From contig CAMNSS010000017.1 in the NCBI GenBank assembly GCA_946555345.1, forward strand, positions 1 through 64,000: a DNA stretch of 64,000 nt. Direction: 5' to 3'. Numbering within the stretch: position 1 is the first letter of the stretch; every line of letters starts with the position of its first letter. Under the pieces are notes generated by a model. That model made no database searches. It was not told the origin of the DNA and saw only the letters and a program-made list of their open reading frames with translations. Positions 43,836 through 52,890 of the stretch are shown here, one piece after another. Both the position numbers and the translations under genes were made by a program. The stretch is from an uncultured Eubacterium sp. (GTDB taxonomy: Bacteria > Bacillota > Clostridia > Peptostreptococcales > Anaerovoracaceae).

Positions 43836-46649
43836 TTAGCGATATACCTCCATACCGTACTTTGTTTTTACCCTGCCGAGCTTTTCCGTCATCGGCTTCA
43901 ATAAAAGAAACAGGAAAACCGCTGTCGCAACCGCATGCATCAGATTGAGATACGCCGCGCTTCCATATACCATCACCGCCATTTCCAAGGTCGGCTTTTC
44001 CGTCATCGCCAGGATCGTCCAGATATCCACGATAAATCCATAGATAAAAAATGCGGCAACGACGCCGAATACAATGACTGGCATCTTCCGGACCTGTCCT
44101 GCACGCCTGTGAAAAATCAAACCCGCCAAATAACCGATCAAGGCCATTGCCATCATTTGCCACGGCGTCCACGGACCCTGCCCGAACAAGAAATTCGAGA
44201 CAAAAGCGGACATTGCGCCTACGAGAAATCCTGCTTCCTTTCCCAACGCCACACCGGAAATAATGACGATCGCTACAACTGGCTTAAAGCTCGGCACCAT
44301 CATAAACGCCGCCCTCCCGCAAACAGCCACGGCAATCATCACTGCCAAAATGACGATTTCCCTCGCCTTCGGCTTTCTTCGCTCAAAGCTGACGAAAAAT
44401 GGGACCATCGCATAAATTACAATCAAAAAACATACCACAAAATAACGCTTATTATCGAAAATATAAAACCCTGCCAATATGGTCAGCGCCGCCATGGCCA
44501 GCATGGCGATATCGATTCGTTTTTTCGGCAAACGCTTGGGTTGTTTATCTGGCAAGCTCACTGATTTTAATGGTTTCAGCGCATCCGGCGCAGTCTCCAA
44601 GTACTCCGGTTTTAGCGGTTTCCGCACGCCCGGCGCAGTCTTCGCCTCCGCCGATTCCCCTGCTATATTACCGCCCTCCGGGCCGCCAGACAAGCTGCCA
44701 CCAGAAAACAGGCCTCTATCCATGCTGTCCGGCTTTCCATCATCAAAATGCGGCTCGCCTGCAATCTCTCCACCGCTTCCGTGCGTTCGCCCGCCTATAA
44801 ATCTACAATCAGAAGGCGGCTGGCCATCGAAAGCGCCGCTCAGCTTTCCATCATCAGAAGGCGGCTGGCCGTCGAAAGCGCCGCCCGCAGCCGCTCCATC
44901 ATCCCAAAACGGTGACCCGCCTGCAATCCCTCCGCCGCCATCTCCTTTTCCAGCGAGGTTATCCCGCACCAGCTCCACAATATCATCTACCGTAACAGCA
45001 TTCTCAAAAATATGCCGCGACATCCGGTTCGCCGCCGTCGTATAGAAACTGTTGCCGGAAAAAAAGGCTCTCGGCGTATTGATCGTGATGATCTTCCCAT
45101 CGAAAAACATCGCGCACCGATCGCCATGCTTGCCGCAAAACTCCACGTCATGCGATACCATGATAACCGTAACGCCCTTCTCTTTTAAACGGCGCAAAAG
45201 CGCCGCCATCTTACATTTGAAACTGCTGTCAAGCCCCTTGGTTGGCTCATCCAGAAAAAGAATCTCCGGCTCTAACAGAAGAACCTTTGCCAGAGCCGCC
45301 CTTTGCTGTTCGCCGCCCGAAAGATCAAACGGATGCATCTCCAAAAGATGCCCGATTTCAACGACCTGTGCGATTTCTTCTACCCTGCGTTCTTTCTCTG
45401 CATCAGGCACATCAAAACTCCCGCGCCCCTCGAAAATTTCCAAAAGATCGAGCCTTACTGTTTTTTCCACGAATATGCTCTGCGGATTTTGCGGCAAAAC
45501 GCCCAGCATCCCGGAAAACAATTCATTCCGCTTGTACTTTTCGATATTCCGATCCTTGATTTTAATCACGCCCCGATAAGGCTTTTTGATTCCGCTGGCA
45601 AGGGCGAGCGCCGTGCTCTTGCCCGTCCCGTTCCCGCCGACCAGGCAAAAAAGCTCGCCCGGATACACCTGAAAAGACAAATCCTTTATCACATCAACGT
45701 CCTGGCGGTTATACCGGAACCAGACATCCTTCATCTCAAGAACCGGGCTTGCATCCGGCTTGCTTTCCTCCTCTATCGGAAACCCACGCCGCCTAATATC
45801 CCGCCCAGCAAAAAGCGACGTCAGCCAGTTCCGCCCGCCCCGCACGTCAATCGGGCAGGCAAGCTGCCTGCCGGTTCCGTCCTGGTAAAGCAAAGCATAC
45901 GCTTGTAAAGGCGTCGGCATCGCCATAAACATCGGATGATTTTTTTCTGCCAGGATTGCGCCTGCATTGGCGGGCGTATCATGCGCAATGATCCGTCCTT
46001 GATCCAGCACAATAGCTCTGTCACACAGGGGAATCACATCCTCCAGCCTGTGTTCCGTGATAATCACCGTCGTGCCGGATTCCCGGTTAATTTTCCGCAC
46101 GGTTTCAAGAAAATCGCCCGCCGCAATGGGGTCAAGCTGCGAAGTCGGCTCGTCCAAAATCAAAACGTCCGGCTGCATCGCCATCACCGAAGCCAGGTTC
46201 AGAAGCTGCTTTTGCCCACCTGACAAATGGTTCACGTCCTTGTGGAACCAAGATTGCATCCCGAAAAAGCTCGCCATTTCCGCCACCCGCAAGCGTATGG
46301 ACTTCGTATCCATCCCCAGGTTTTCCAGCCCGAAAGCCAGTTCATGCCATACTTTATCGGTCACAATCTGGCTGTCCGGGTTTTGCAAAACATAACCGAT
46401 CCTGGCAGCCTGCTGCTTTTTTTCAAGCGCTTCGAGCGGTTTTCCATAAAAAAGAATCTCGCCCGTTCTCTCCCCGTGCGGCGCTAGCGCAGGCTTGAGG
46501 TTTCGCAAAAGCGTACTCTTGCCAGACCCCGACTGACCGCAAACGACCACCATTTCGCCCATTTCCACATCGAAGCTGATATCCCGCAGCGCCGGTGCGT
46601 CCTTGCCCGGATAGGTAAATGTCAGATTCTTGATTGCAAACGTCGCCAT
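43836..46649 (-). CDS. ECF transporter: two ATPases fused to an S component
   Basis: 937 residues from the ATG at 46647-46649 (AGAGGTGATC upstream); a longer frame reaches 46835 but is not needed. Cassette 1 (about 1-240) has Walker A GQSGSGKS, LSGGQKQLLNLA and LILDEPTSQLDP. Cassette 2 (about 305-540) has GGNGTGKS, LSGGEQQRAALAK and LFLDEPTKGLDS. A Gly/Ser/Asp/Pro linker (about 563-708) carries duplicated AFDGQPPSD units. The C-terminal part (about 710-930) has six or so helices of the ECF S-component type (AREIVILAVMIAVAVCGRAAF, VAIVIISGVALGKEAGFLVG). Usually EcfA1, EcfA2 and S are separate proteins. The cobalamin riboswitch at 48313-48396 suggests vitamin B12 as substrate. Confidence 0.88.
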   Translation of the reverse strand: MATFAIKNLTFTYPGKDAPALRDISFDVEMGEMVVVCGQSGSGKSTLLRNLKPALAPHGERTGEILFYGKPLEALEKKQQAARIGYVLQNPDSQIVTDKVWHELAFGLENLGMDTKSIRLRVAEMASFFGMQSWFHKDVNHLSGGQKQLLNLASVMAMQPDVLILDEPTSQLDPIAAGDFLETVRKINRESGTTVIITEHRLEDVIPLCDRAIVLDQGRIIAHDTPANAGAILAEKNHPMFMAMPTPLQAYALLYQDGTGRQLACPIDVRGGRNWLTSLFAGRDIRRRGFPIEEESKPDASPVLEMKDVWFRYNRQDVDVIKDLSFQVYPGELFCLVGGNGTGKSTALALASGIKKPYRGVIKIKDRNIEKYKRNELFSGMLGVLPQNPQSIFVEKTVRLDLLEIFEGRGSFDVPDAEKERRVEEIAQVVEIGHLLEMHPFDLSGGEQQRAALAKVLLLEPEILFLDEPTKGLDSSFKCKMAALLRRLKEKGVTVIMVSHDVEFCGKHGDRCAMFFDGKIITINTPRAFFSGNSFYTTAANRMSRHIFENAVTVDDIVELVRDNLAGKGDGGGGIAGGSPFWDDGAAAGGAFDGQPPSDDGKLSGAFDGQPPSDCRFIGGRTHGSGGEIAGEPHFDDGKPDSMDRGLFSGGSLSGGPEGGNIAGESAEAKTAPGVRKPLKPEYLETAPDALKPLKSVSLPDKQPKRLPKKRIDIAMLAMAALTILAGFYIFDNKRYFVVCFLIVIYAMVPFFVSFERRKPKAREIVILAVMIAVAVCGRAAFMMVPSFKPVVAIVIISGVALGKEAGFLVGAMSAFVSNFLFGQGPWTPWQMMAMALIGYLAGLIFHRRAGQVRKMPVIVFGVVAAFFIYGFIVDIWTILAMTEKPTLEMAVMVYGSAAYLNLMHAVATAVFLFLLLKPMTEKLGRVKTKYGMEVYR
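44809..44884. repeat. 45-bp-period repeat inside the ECF fusion linker
   Basis: The 31-base blocks 44809-44839 and 44854-44884 differ at one position. They are in frame and encode two AFDGQPPSD units of the linker. Confidence 0.9.
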
Positions 46650-47512
46650 ACGATCACCTCTTTTCCTTCTGCGATGACAGGGAAAAAACAAAGAACAGCA
46701 TAGGCCAAGTAACTGGCCAGTCCCATGCCGCCCGATTCCGCCATGACAATATGCGGGTAAAAAGAAACAGCGCACGCTCCCATGACTGCCCCCGCTAAAA
46801 CGATTCCTGCCGCCGCCAGCAGGATAATGCCGCAAACCGCATCCCGCCTGTCAAACCGGTAGATGGAAAACGTGCTTCTCTTCGCCGTGCCATATCCCCG
46901 GCAGCGCATGGAATCCGCTGAATCGATTGCATGTTCCAACGCCCAGGTAAACATCACCGAAACGATTTTGATCCCGTGCCGCACTTTTTCCTTCACGCTC
47001 CCGTTTGAAACGTCCCGGCCGATGCATTTCTGCCCGTCCGATATTTTTTTGATCTGCATCTTATAATTGGGAACAAAGCGCATGACCATGGAAAAAATCA
47101 TCGAAACGGCCGGTACCAGTTTCCCGAAGAGAAAGACGAATTTATCGCTTGTCATGATTTTGTTGTAGCAGGAAAACCAGAGCAATACAGAAGAAAGCAT
47201 GAAGCCCGTCAAAAGACCATAAATGACAGCCTCCAAACTCACATACCGCGACTGGGTATAATAAAACAAGATCGTGCCGCCCTGTTGGTTTATCAGAGGA
47301 TTCACAATGACAACCAAAAGCAGCATGGGCAGCAGGAAACACAGGAAAAACCGCAGTGTCTCCTTGCCGCCCAATAACAATGCATAGGTTAGCGATGCTG
47401 CCATGGAAATGCCGAGAAAGACAGGATGGATCAAAAATATCCCGATTCCTATGACAGCACAGAAAAAAAGAAAATTGATAACCGGATGGTAAGTTGCAAA
47501 TGTGCTTTGCAT
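46622..47512 (-). CDS. ecfT: ECF transporter T component
   Basis: 296 residues. The ATG at 47510-47512 overlaps the lipoprotein stop (TGATG), so coupling is likely; an upstream in-frame ATG at 47524 is possible. Multi-spanning membrane protein with the EcfT coupling motif SMRCRGYGTAKRS near 215-228, preceded by the cytoplasmic segment FVPNYKMQIKKISDGQKC. EcfT links the ATPases to the S component. Its 3' end overlaps the ATPase fusion by 28 bases. Confidence 0.9.
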   Translation of the reverse strand: MQSTFATYHPVINFLFFCAVIGIGIFLIHPVFLGISMAASLTYALLLGGKETLRFFLCFLLPMLLLVVIVNPLINQQGGTILFYYTQSRYVSLEAVIYGLLTGFMLSSVLLWFSCYNKIMTSDKFVFLFGKLVPAVSMIFSMVMRFVPNYKMQIKKISDGQKCIGRDVSNGSVKEKVRHGIKIVSVMFTWALEHAIDSADSMRCRGYGTAKRSTFSIYRFDRRDAVCGIILLAAAGIVLAGAVMGACAVSFYPHIVMAESGGMGLASYLAYAVLCFFPVIAEGKEVIVWRRLQSRI

Positions 47513-47952
47513 CACTGCGCCCATTCTTCAAACGACCAGCTTACTTCATCGCCCGCTTTGAGCGTGCAAGCATCGGCTGATTTCATCACCTGCTCGTCAT
47601 TGACCTCATAAATCCAGCCTGCCGTATCCGTCGCAGCAACGCCGCCGATGGAAGTCACATATGGGGAATCGCTCGACTGGTCAAGTACAACCGCACATCC
47701 GGAAGCATCCGCATAAGCATTGAGCGCATCCAGCACCGTACCATCCTTGGAAATTTCCACAACCACATCTTCGGCATCCGCTACGCTGGATTCATCAGGA
47801 TACTCGATTTCCAGCGTAACGCTGATCATCTCATCCGCACCCTGCGCTGTGCCGTCATTGCCGCCGCCATCGCTATCGCTACTTCCGCCGCCGCATGAAG
47901 CAAGTGCAAAGGCTAAAATCATTGCCATTAAGATCACTGATAGTTTTTTCAT
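47512..47952 (-). CDS. Lipoprotein with transcobalamin-like (DUF4430) domain
   Basis: 146 residues from the ATG at 47950-47952 (AAGGAG plus a nearer GGAG). Signal peptide MKKLSVILMAMILAFALASC with lipidated Cys20, a Gly/Ser/Asp linker, then a small beta domain (about 45-146): ISVTLEIEYPDES, VVVEISKDGTVLDALNAYA, GWIYEVNDEQVMKSADACTL and GDEVSWSFEEW. This pattern fits the DUF4430 family, whose fold resembles the C-terminal domain of animal transcobalamin/intrinsic factor. First gene behind the cobalamin riboswitch and co-translated with EcfT. It probably captures cobalamin or a corrinoid at the surface for the ECF transporter; this is inference. Confidence 0.82.
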   Translation of the reverse strand: MKKLSVILMAMILAFALASCGGGSSDSDGGGNDGTAQGADEMISVTLEIEYPDESSVADAEDVVVEISKDGTVLDALNAYADASGCAVVLDQSSDSPYVTSIGGVAATDTAGWIYEVNDEQVMKSADACTLKAGDEVSWSFEEWAQ

Positions 47953-48312
47953 TTTCTCCGTTCTCCTTTTCATCGTTATAAAGATAAGCGGGCTGTCCTG
48001 ATCCCGCAGCTTCGCATTGTAGCAAAAACACAGCCGGTTCCGCTAATTCTGTTTCAGAAGCGGGTTTCGCTGATATTCCCAGAAGGTTCACTGGATATTC
48101 GGGATGGGGTTCAGGATGTTCGCTGGAGAGCCCGCACAAGCTTCCAAACGCCCGCCAGGCTTTCCAAACAAACCCAGAACACTCGCCGGACATCCTGGGA
48201 AAGCTACAAGGCTCGCTAAACATCTTGCATATGCGAAATATCGCAAACGCTATTTCCTGTATAATAAAAAAGCGCTTGTCCTATCTCAGAAGACTCACCG
48301 TTATTAGCCGCC
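47953..48312 (-). other. Leader between riboswitch and lipoprotein gene
   Basis: About 360 bases of leader. It has a T-run (TTTTTT on the minus strand near 48265-48270) shortly after the riboswitch, which could be part of the expression platform. It also has two 20-base GCCCGC...TTTCCAAAC tandem copies (about 48126-48165). No gene. Confidence 0.45.
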
Positions 48313-48396
48313 AGCATCGCTCCCGACTTAAATCCTTTCGCGGATATCACGGTTGCTGAGACACAGTGCCGGAACTTCACCGGCTTTCGCAATGCT
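48313..48396 (-). promoter_or_regulatory. Cobalamin (B12) riboswitch
   Basis: On the minus strand the core reads GCGAAAGCCGGTGAAGTTCC, then GGCACTG and CTCAGCAACCGTGA, and later AAGTCGGGAG ending in GCTGGCGGC. These match the cobalamin riboswitch blocks (GGGAA-GGTGAAAATCC, CCGCAACTGTAA and the AAGCCAGAAGACCTGCC B12 box). AGCATTGC (48389-48396) pairs over 8 bp with GCGATGCT (48313-48320), closing the element; flanks may extend it to about 48300-48405. It faces the lipoprotein-EcfT-ECF fusion operon. In the family, adenosyl- or hydroxocobalamin binding shuts expression off. Confidence 0.82.
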
Positions 48397-48542
48397 ACGC
48401 TTTCTTTATTAACTAACTGTATTATTAATTCACTAATATTTTACGATATCACAACGAAAAGGTCAATCCATTTCATCATTTTTCTGCCGATAGACTCCGC
48501 CTCCAAAACAGCGGAGCGATACAAGATATGGCGCCTGAATTA

Positions 48543-48571
48543 AAAAACTGCGCCGGGGCGGCGCAGTTTTT
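48543..48571. terminator. Bidirectional terminator after asnS
   Basis: A 12-bp stem AAAAACTGCGCC with its complement (48543-48554 and 48560-48571), a 5-base loop and flanking A/T runs. It lies 280 bases after the asnS stop on the minus strand; the bases between hold no recognisable gene. Confidence 0.85.
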
Positions 48572-48850
48572 CAATTCAGAAAAGGCTTCCTATTCTGCTT
48601 CGGCATAACACCGGCCATTTTCCTCCGCTCCAGCCGCTCACCATTGCAATTTATGCCCACAGCACCACGACCTCTTGATGCGCTGCTGATGTTCAACCGC
48701 TGCGGTGCGCTTCAGAAAATACGCTCTAGCTTTCTGCCCGCCGCTATCGCAGCGGCAACCGCCATAGTAACAGCAACGGCAGCCGCTATAGCCCTCAGTG
48801 GTTGCCCGCAGCTTCCGCTCCGCCCCAGCATGCTTCTGCCTAAAATTTGC

Positions 48851-50245
48851 CTAAAACTCCGCCGATTTCGGCGTGCGCGGAAACGGCAGCACGTCCCTAA
48901 TATTGCCCATGCCTGTGATATACATGATAATCCGTTCAAATCCCAGCCCATAGCCAGAATGCTTCACGCCGCCGTACTTGCGGAGATCGAGATACCAACG
49001 ATAATCTTCCTCCGTCATGCCCATCTCTTCGATCCTCGACTTCAAGACATCGTAACGCTCTTCCCTCTGGCTGCCGCCGATGATTTCCCCTACGCCTGGC
49101 ACGAGCAAGTCGCAAGCGGCGACCGTCTTTCCATCGTCGTTCAGCCGCATATAGAAGGCTTTGATCTCCTTCGGGTAATCCGTCACAAAAACCGGCTTTT
49201 TATATACTTTTTCCGTGATATAACGCTCATGCTCCGTCTGTAAATCGATTCCCCATTCCACAGGATACTGGAATTTCTCACCCGATTTTTGCAAGAGGTC
49301 TACCGCCTGCGTATACGTAATCCGTTCAAAATCAGAACCAACGATATTTTCCAGCCTGTCGAGCAGGCCTTTATCGATGAACTTGCCGAAAAACTCCATT
49401 TCCTCCGGCGCATTTTCCATGACATAGCGGATCACGTACTTGATCATCGCCTCCGCCACATCCATGTTGTCCGCCAAATCGGCAAACGCCATTTCAGGCT
49501 CGATCATCCAAAATTCGGACGCGTGCCTTGCCGTGTTGGAATTTTCCGCCCGGAAGGTCGGCCCGAACGTGTATACGTTGCGGAACGCCAGGGCAAAGGT
49601 TTCGGCTTCCAACTGCCCGCTTACCGTAAGGCCCGCTTCCTTGCCAAAGAAATCCTCGCTGTAGTCGATCTTCCCGCCAGAGCTGCGCGGCGGTGCTTCC
49701 ATGTCGAGCGTCGTTACCCGGAACATTTCGCCCGCGCCCTCGCAGTCGCTGCCCGTGATAATCGGCGTATGCACATACACGAAATTATTTTCCTGAAAGA
49801 ATCGGTGAAGGGCGTAGGCCGCCAGGGAACGCACGCGGAAAACTGCCGCAAACGTATTGCTTCTCGGGCGCAGGTGTGCGATTTCACGCAAAAACTCCAT
49901 GCTGTGCCGTTTCTTTTGCAACGGATAATCCGCTTCAGAACCAGCCTCGACCGTGACCTCTTTCGCCTTGATTTCAAACGGCTGTTTCGCCTGCGGCGTC
50001 AGGACAAAATTCCCCCTAACCCGGAGAGCCGCCGCAATCGGCGCTTTGGAAATCTCATCGAAATTATCGAGAAACTCCGCTTCATAAACGACCTGGACCG
50101 AACGGAAGAACGAACCGTCGTTCAACTCGATAAAGCCAAACTTGTTCGAACCCCGGTTTGTCCTGATCCAGCCGGAAACGGTGATTTCATGGTCAGCATA
50201 CTGTTCGCTTTCCCTGTATAGTTTTCTGATTTCTACATCCTTCAT
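48851..50245 (-). CDS. asnS: Asparaginyl-tRNA synthetase
   Basis: 464 residues from [12 protein letters not shown] (ATG 50243-50245). OB-fold anticodon domain (about 1-100, [22 protein letters not shown]), then the class II core: motif 2 [25 protein letters not shown] and motif 3 [15 protein letters not shown]. The C-terminal [14 protein letters not shown] is typical of AsnRS. It charges tRNA-Asn directly, so the organism need not rely only on the amidotransferase route. The last gene of the greA-lysK operon. Confidence 0.97.
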   Translation of the reverse strand: MKDVEIRKLYRESEQYADHEITVSGWIRTNRGSNKFGFIELNDGSFFRSVQVVYEAEFLDNFDEISKAPIAAALRVRGNFVLTPQAKQPFEIKAKEVTVEAGSEADYPLQKKRHSMEFLREIAHLRPRSNTFAAVFRVRSLAAYALHRFFQENNFVYVHTPIITGSDCEGAGEMFRVTTLDMEAPPRSSGGKIDYSEDFFGKEAGLTVSGQLEAETFALAFRNVYTFGPTFRAENSNTARHASEFWMIEPEMAFADLADNMDVAEAMIKYVIRYVMENAPEEMEFFGKFIDKGLLDRLENIVGSDFERITYTQAVDLLQKSGEKFQYPVEWGIDLQTEHERYITEKVYKKPVFVTDYPKEIKAFYMRLNDDGKTVAACDLLVPGVGEIIGGSQREERYDVLKSRIEEMGMTEEDYRWYLDLRKYGGVKHSGYGLGFERIIMYITGMGNIRDVLPFPRTPKSAEF

Positions 50246-50270
50246 GATCGAAAGCCCCCTGTGTTTTGTG

Positions 50271-50789
50271 TTATTTTTCAAGCATTTTTACTGCATCGAC
50301 CGATAAATGAAGCTCCTGCTCCTTTTTCATCGTATCTAAGAATCCATCAATTTCTTTCTCGATATCGGGATATTCCCTGATAACATCCATGATTTCCTTC
50401 GGAATTGCTTTGGAAAAGTCCACCTTTGCCGCCTTTACGCCAGCCTGGCTCTCCATCGCTTTTACAGCGTCAATGGACAGCCTTTTTTCCTGCTCGTCGC
50501 GCATCGTCGCCAGATATGCATTCACGCTTTCCTCGAAAGCAGGATACTTCTTGAACGCCTGCATGATTTCTTCCGGCACAGTCCCGTCTTTTCCCACCGA
50601 AGCGTGAAAAAGGCCTTCAAGCGGCTTTACTTTCTCTTCTGTTTCCAGCGCTTCCCGGGCATCCGCTGACAGATGCATTTTCTGCTGGGTATCCGCCGCT
50701 TTTAAATACGTATCGACGACCTCGTCAAGTTCCGGGTACTTCCTGAGCGTTTCCAAGATTTTCTCTGAAATAGCGTTTTTCTTTTCCAT
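50271..50789 (-). CDS. Protein of three internal repeats, function unknown
   Basis: 172 residues, highly charged, helical, no signal or membrane segment. It consists of three units of about 55 residues, each with a similar run: [17 protein letters not shown]...[15 protein letters not shown] (about 10-48), [17 protein letters not shown]...[15 protein letters not shown] (about 68-105) and [17 protein letters not shown]...[15 protein letters not shown] (about 132-171). Good ribosome binding site (GAGGAGG). Between lysK and asnS in one operon, so a translation-linked or RNA-binding role is conceivable, but I recognise no family. Confidence 0.8.
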   Translation of the reverse strand: MEKKNAISEKILETLRKYPELDEVVDTYLKAADTQQKMHLSADAREALETEEKVKPLEGLFHASVGKDGTVPEEIMQAFKKYPAFEESVNAYLATMRDEQEKRLSIDAVKAMESQAGVKAAKVDFSKAIPKEIMDVIREYPDIEKEIDGFLDTMKKEQELHLSVDAVKMLEK

Positions 50790-50852
50790 CCTTCTTCCTC
50801 CTCATTCAATGATCTATTTTCACAATCAGGCTTCCCTGATGCACCAATCGCT

Positions 50853-52874
50853 TTAACAGATCCGCGTCCCTTCCGGAACAATATCGTCCACAAAAATAAC
50901 CTGGCAGCCGCAAGCGTTGTTCGTTCCCGCTAAAAGCATACCTTCGCTCGTAACACCCGTAAGCCTTGCCGGCGCTAAATTGGCGACCACAATAATTTTC
51001 CTGCCTTCCAGCTCTTCCGGCTTATAATCGTTCTTGATGCTGGAAACGATCACCCTCTCCTTGATCCCGTCAAACAGCGTCAGCTTGTAGTTGCTGTGCG
51101 CTTTGCGGATTTCCTGGCACTTTAAGACCTTGCAAACCCGCAGGTCCATGGCAAAGAACTGGTCCGTGGTGATCTCCGGCTCTACGACAGGAGCAACCTC
51201 ATCCGGCTCGCCGTAAACCTTGACGGTTTCCGGCTCTTTTTCCGCTTCCAGCGCCGCCTGTTCCAAGGCTTCCTCTTCCTCCGTCTTCGGGAAACTGAAA
51301 TCCAGGAGGTGCATGAAACGCTCCTTCTCGATCGCATAGAGGAACAAGTAGAGGCGCGGTCCTCTCTCCTTGCTAATGAGCAGCTTGTACACCTTTTTAA
51401 AAAACTCGCCCTGCACTTGCTTCAAGTTTTCGATATCCGCACCGAACACTTCCTTCGGGATATCGTAGAGCTTTGTGTTGAGGGAATCAAGATCGTAACC
51501 GCCCGCTTGAATGAAATCATACAGCAGTGCGATTTCCTTCTTTTCGTCCTCCGTGAAAGTCTGGTAAAAATCCCAGTCCCGCCAGCCGCGCAGCTTGTTT
51601 GCCATTTCCGGGGCGCACTGTTCCAGCCAGTATTTCGCCAGCCCCAGGCGGGTGTCAAAATCTTCGTATTTATATGGCGTGCCGATTTTTTCAAAGACGG
51701 TCTCCATCATCGGCACGTTAAAATCGACGATTGAACCGAGCTGGACTAGAAGGTTCATCGGCACGGTTTTGATCTCATGCCCCTCGACCAGGCTAAATTC
51801 CATCACGGTCTGGTTATGTTCGTTGGCAGTCCCGTCCTTATAGGCGCGGTACATCTTATCAAACTCGAAATACTGCCGCAGGATTCCTTCATCGAAACAG
51901 AAGTCAAACGCTTTCTTCGGGTCTGTCTTGGAATAGAGCCAAAGAATAATTTCAGGCTCATATATTTTCAGCAGCGTTTCCGGCGTCAGGTTCAGCCCTG
52001 ACGATCCGGACATTTTCCCCGTCGAGCCTTTGATGCCGATAAATTCATAGCCCTGGAACATCGGCGGCTCCCAGTTGAAAATCTTGCGGCAGATCACGCT
52101 GCTCGTTTCATAACTTCCGCCCGGGCTTGCATGATCCTTGCCGCCCGGCTCGAAATCAACGCCTTCATACCGCCAGCGCATCGGCCAGTCGGCTTTCCAG
52201 GCGAGTTTGCAGTTAAAGTTCGTCTTAAAGTCAAACGTGCCCTTATGCCCGCATTCGCATTCGTACTCAGCGACCGTGTTATCGTCCGATATGGATGTAA
52301 TCTTCGTGGTGTCCTTATGGCACTCTGGGCAGAATATGCTGACAGGGAAATATGCGTCGCGTTCCCCTTCTTCCGCCGCCTGGGTACGGAAGCTGTCGAG
52401 AATATCGAAAATCTCCTTCCGTTTTGAAATCGCTTCGATCACGTCGTCCTTGTATTTTCCGGAAGTATACATTTCCGTCTGGTATTTATAATCCATCTCG
52501 ATGCCGAACTTCTTGATGGATTCCATAAATTCAGCTTCAAAATACTTCGCATAGTTGGCATGCTCGGTATCAAACGGATTCGGCACATCCGTGTAAGGCC
52601 TTCCGATATACTGCTCCATCACATTATCCGGGTCGGCGTCCTTGACGTTTTTCGGCACTTTGCGGAATCTGTCGTATTCATCCCATGAAAAGAGAAGCTT
52701 CGCCTTTTTGCCCTTTTTTTCAAGCGCTTTCGCCACGAACAGGCTGGTCGCAATGTCCCTGAAATTGCCGATATGAATCGAGCCGGAGGGGCTGATTCCC
52801 GCTGCACAGACATATTCTTCTTTATCTGGATTCCTTTTTATGATTCGATCTGCGATTTTTTCTGCCCAATGCAT
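50853..52874 (-). CDS. lysK: Class I lysyl-tRNA synthetase fused to a Trbp111-type tRNA-binding domain
   Basis: 673 residues. The Rossmann class I core has SGSIHIGNFRD near 30-40 and KMSGSSG near 287-293, with the LysRS1-type start MHWAEKIADRIIKRNPDKEEYVCAAGISPSG. A zinc-like Cys set (CPECH ... CECGH) lies near 182-218. This is the archaeal-type class I LysRS, not the usual bacterial class II LysS. After an acidic linker (about 545-570), residues 575-673 form a tRNA-binding OB domain (MDLRVCKVLKCQEIRKAHSN...IVVANLAPARLTGVTSEGMLLAG) like the MetRS C-terminal appendage. I have not knowingly met this fusion. It is 16 bases after greA. Confidence 0.92.
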   Translation of the reverse strand: MHWAEKIADRIIKRNPDKEEYVCAAGISPSGSIHIGNFRDIATSLFVAKALEKKGKKAKLLFSWDEYDRFRKVPKNVKDADPDNVMEQYIGRPYTDVPNPFDTEHANYAKYFEAEFMESIKKFGIEMDYKYQTEMYTSGKYKDDVIEAISKRKEIFDILDSFRTQAAEEGERDAYFPVSIFCPECHKDTTKITSISDDNTVAEYECECGHKGTFDFKTNFNCKLAWKADWPMRWRYEGVDFEPGGKDHASPGGSYETSSVICRKIFNWEPPMFQGYEFIGIKGSTGKMSGSSGLNLTPETLLKIYEPEIILWLYSKTDPKKAFDFCFDEGILRQYFEFDKMYRAYKDGTANEHNQTVMEFSLVEGHEIKTVPMNLLVQLGSIVDFNVPMMETVFEKIGTPYKYEDFDTRLGLAKYWLEQCAPEMANKLRGWRDWDFYQTFTEDEKKEIALLYDFIQAGGYDLDSLNTKLYDIPKEVFGADIENLKQVQGEFFKKVYKLLISKERGPRLYLFLYAIEKERFMHLLDFSFPKTEEEEALEQAALEAEKEPETVKVYGEPDEVAPVVEPEITTDQFFAMDLRVCKVLKCQEIRKAHSNYKLTLFDGIKERVIVSSIKNDYKPEELEGRKIIVVANLAPARLTGVTSEGMLLAGTNNACGCQVIFVDDIVPEGTRIC

Positions 52875-52890
52875 AAATACACCTCTCTCT

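Noticed and set aside
46650-46835. N-terminal extension of the ECF ATPase fusion
   Set aside because: It reads the coding sequence of ecfT in another frame, whereas MATFAIKNL has a good ribosome binding site and begins the ABC domain.
50853-52874. Methionyl-tRNA synthetase, suggested by the C-terminal tRNA-binding domain
   Set aside because: The catalytic part has the class I LysRS start and KMSGS context, and lacks MetRS connective-domain features.
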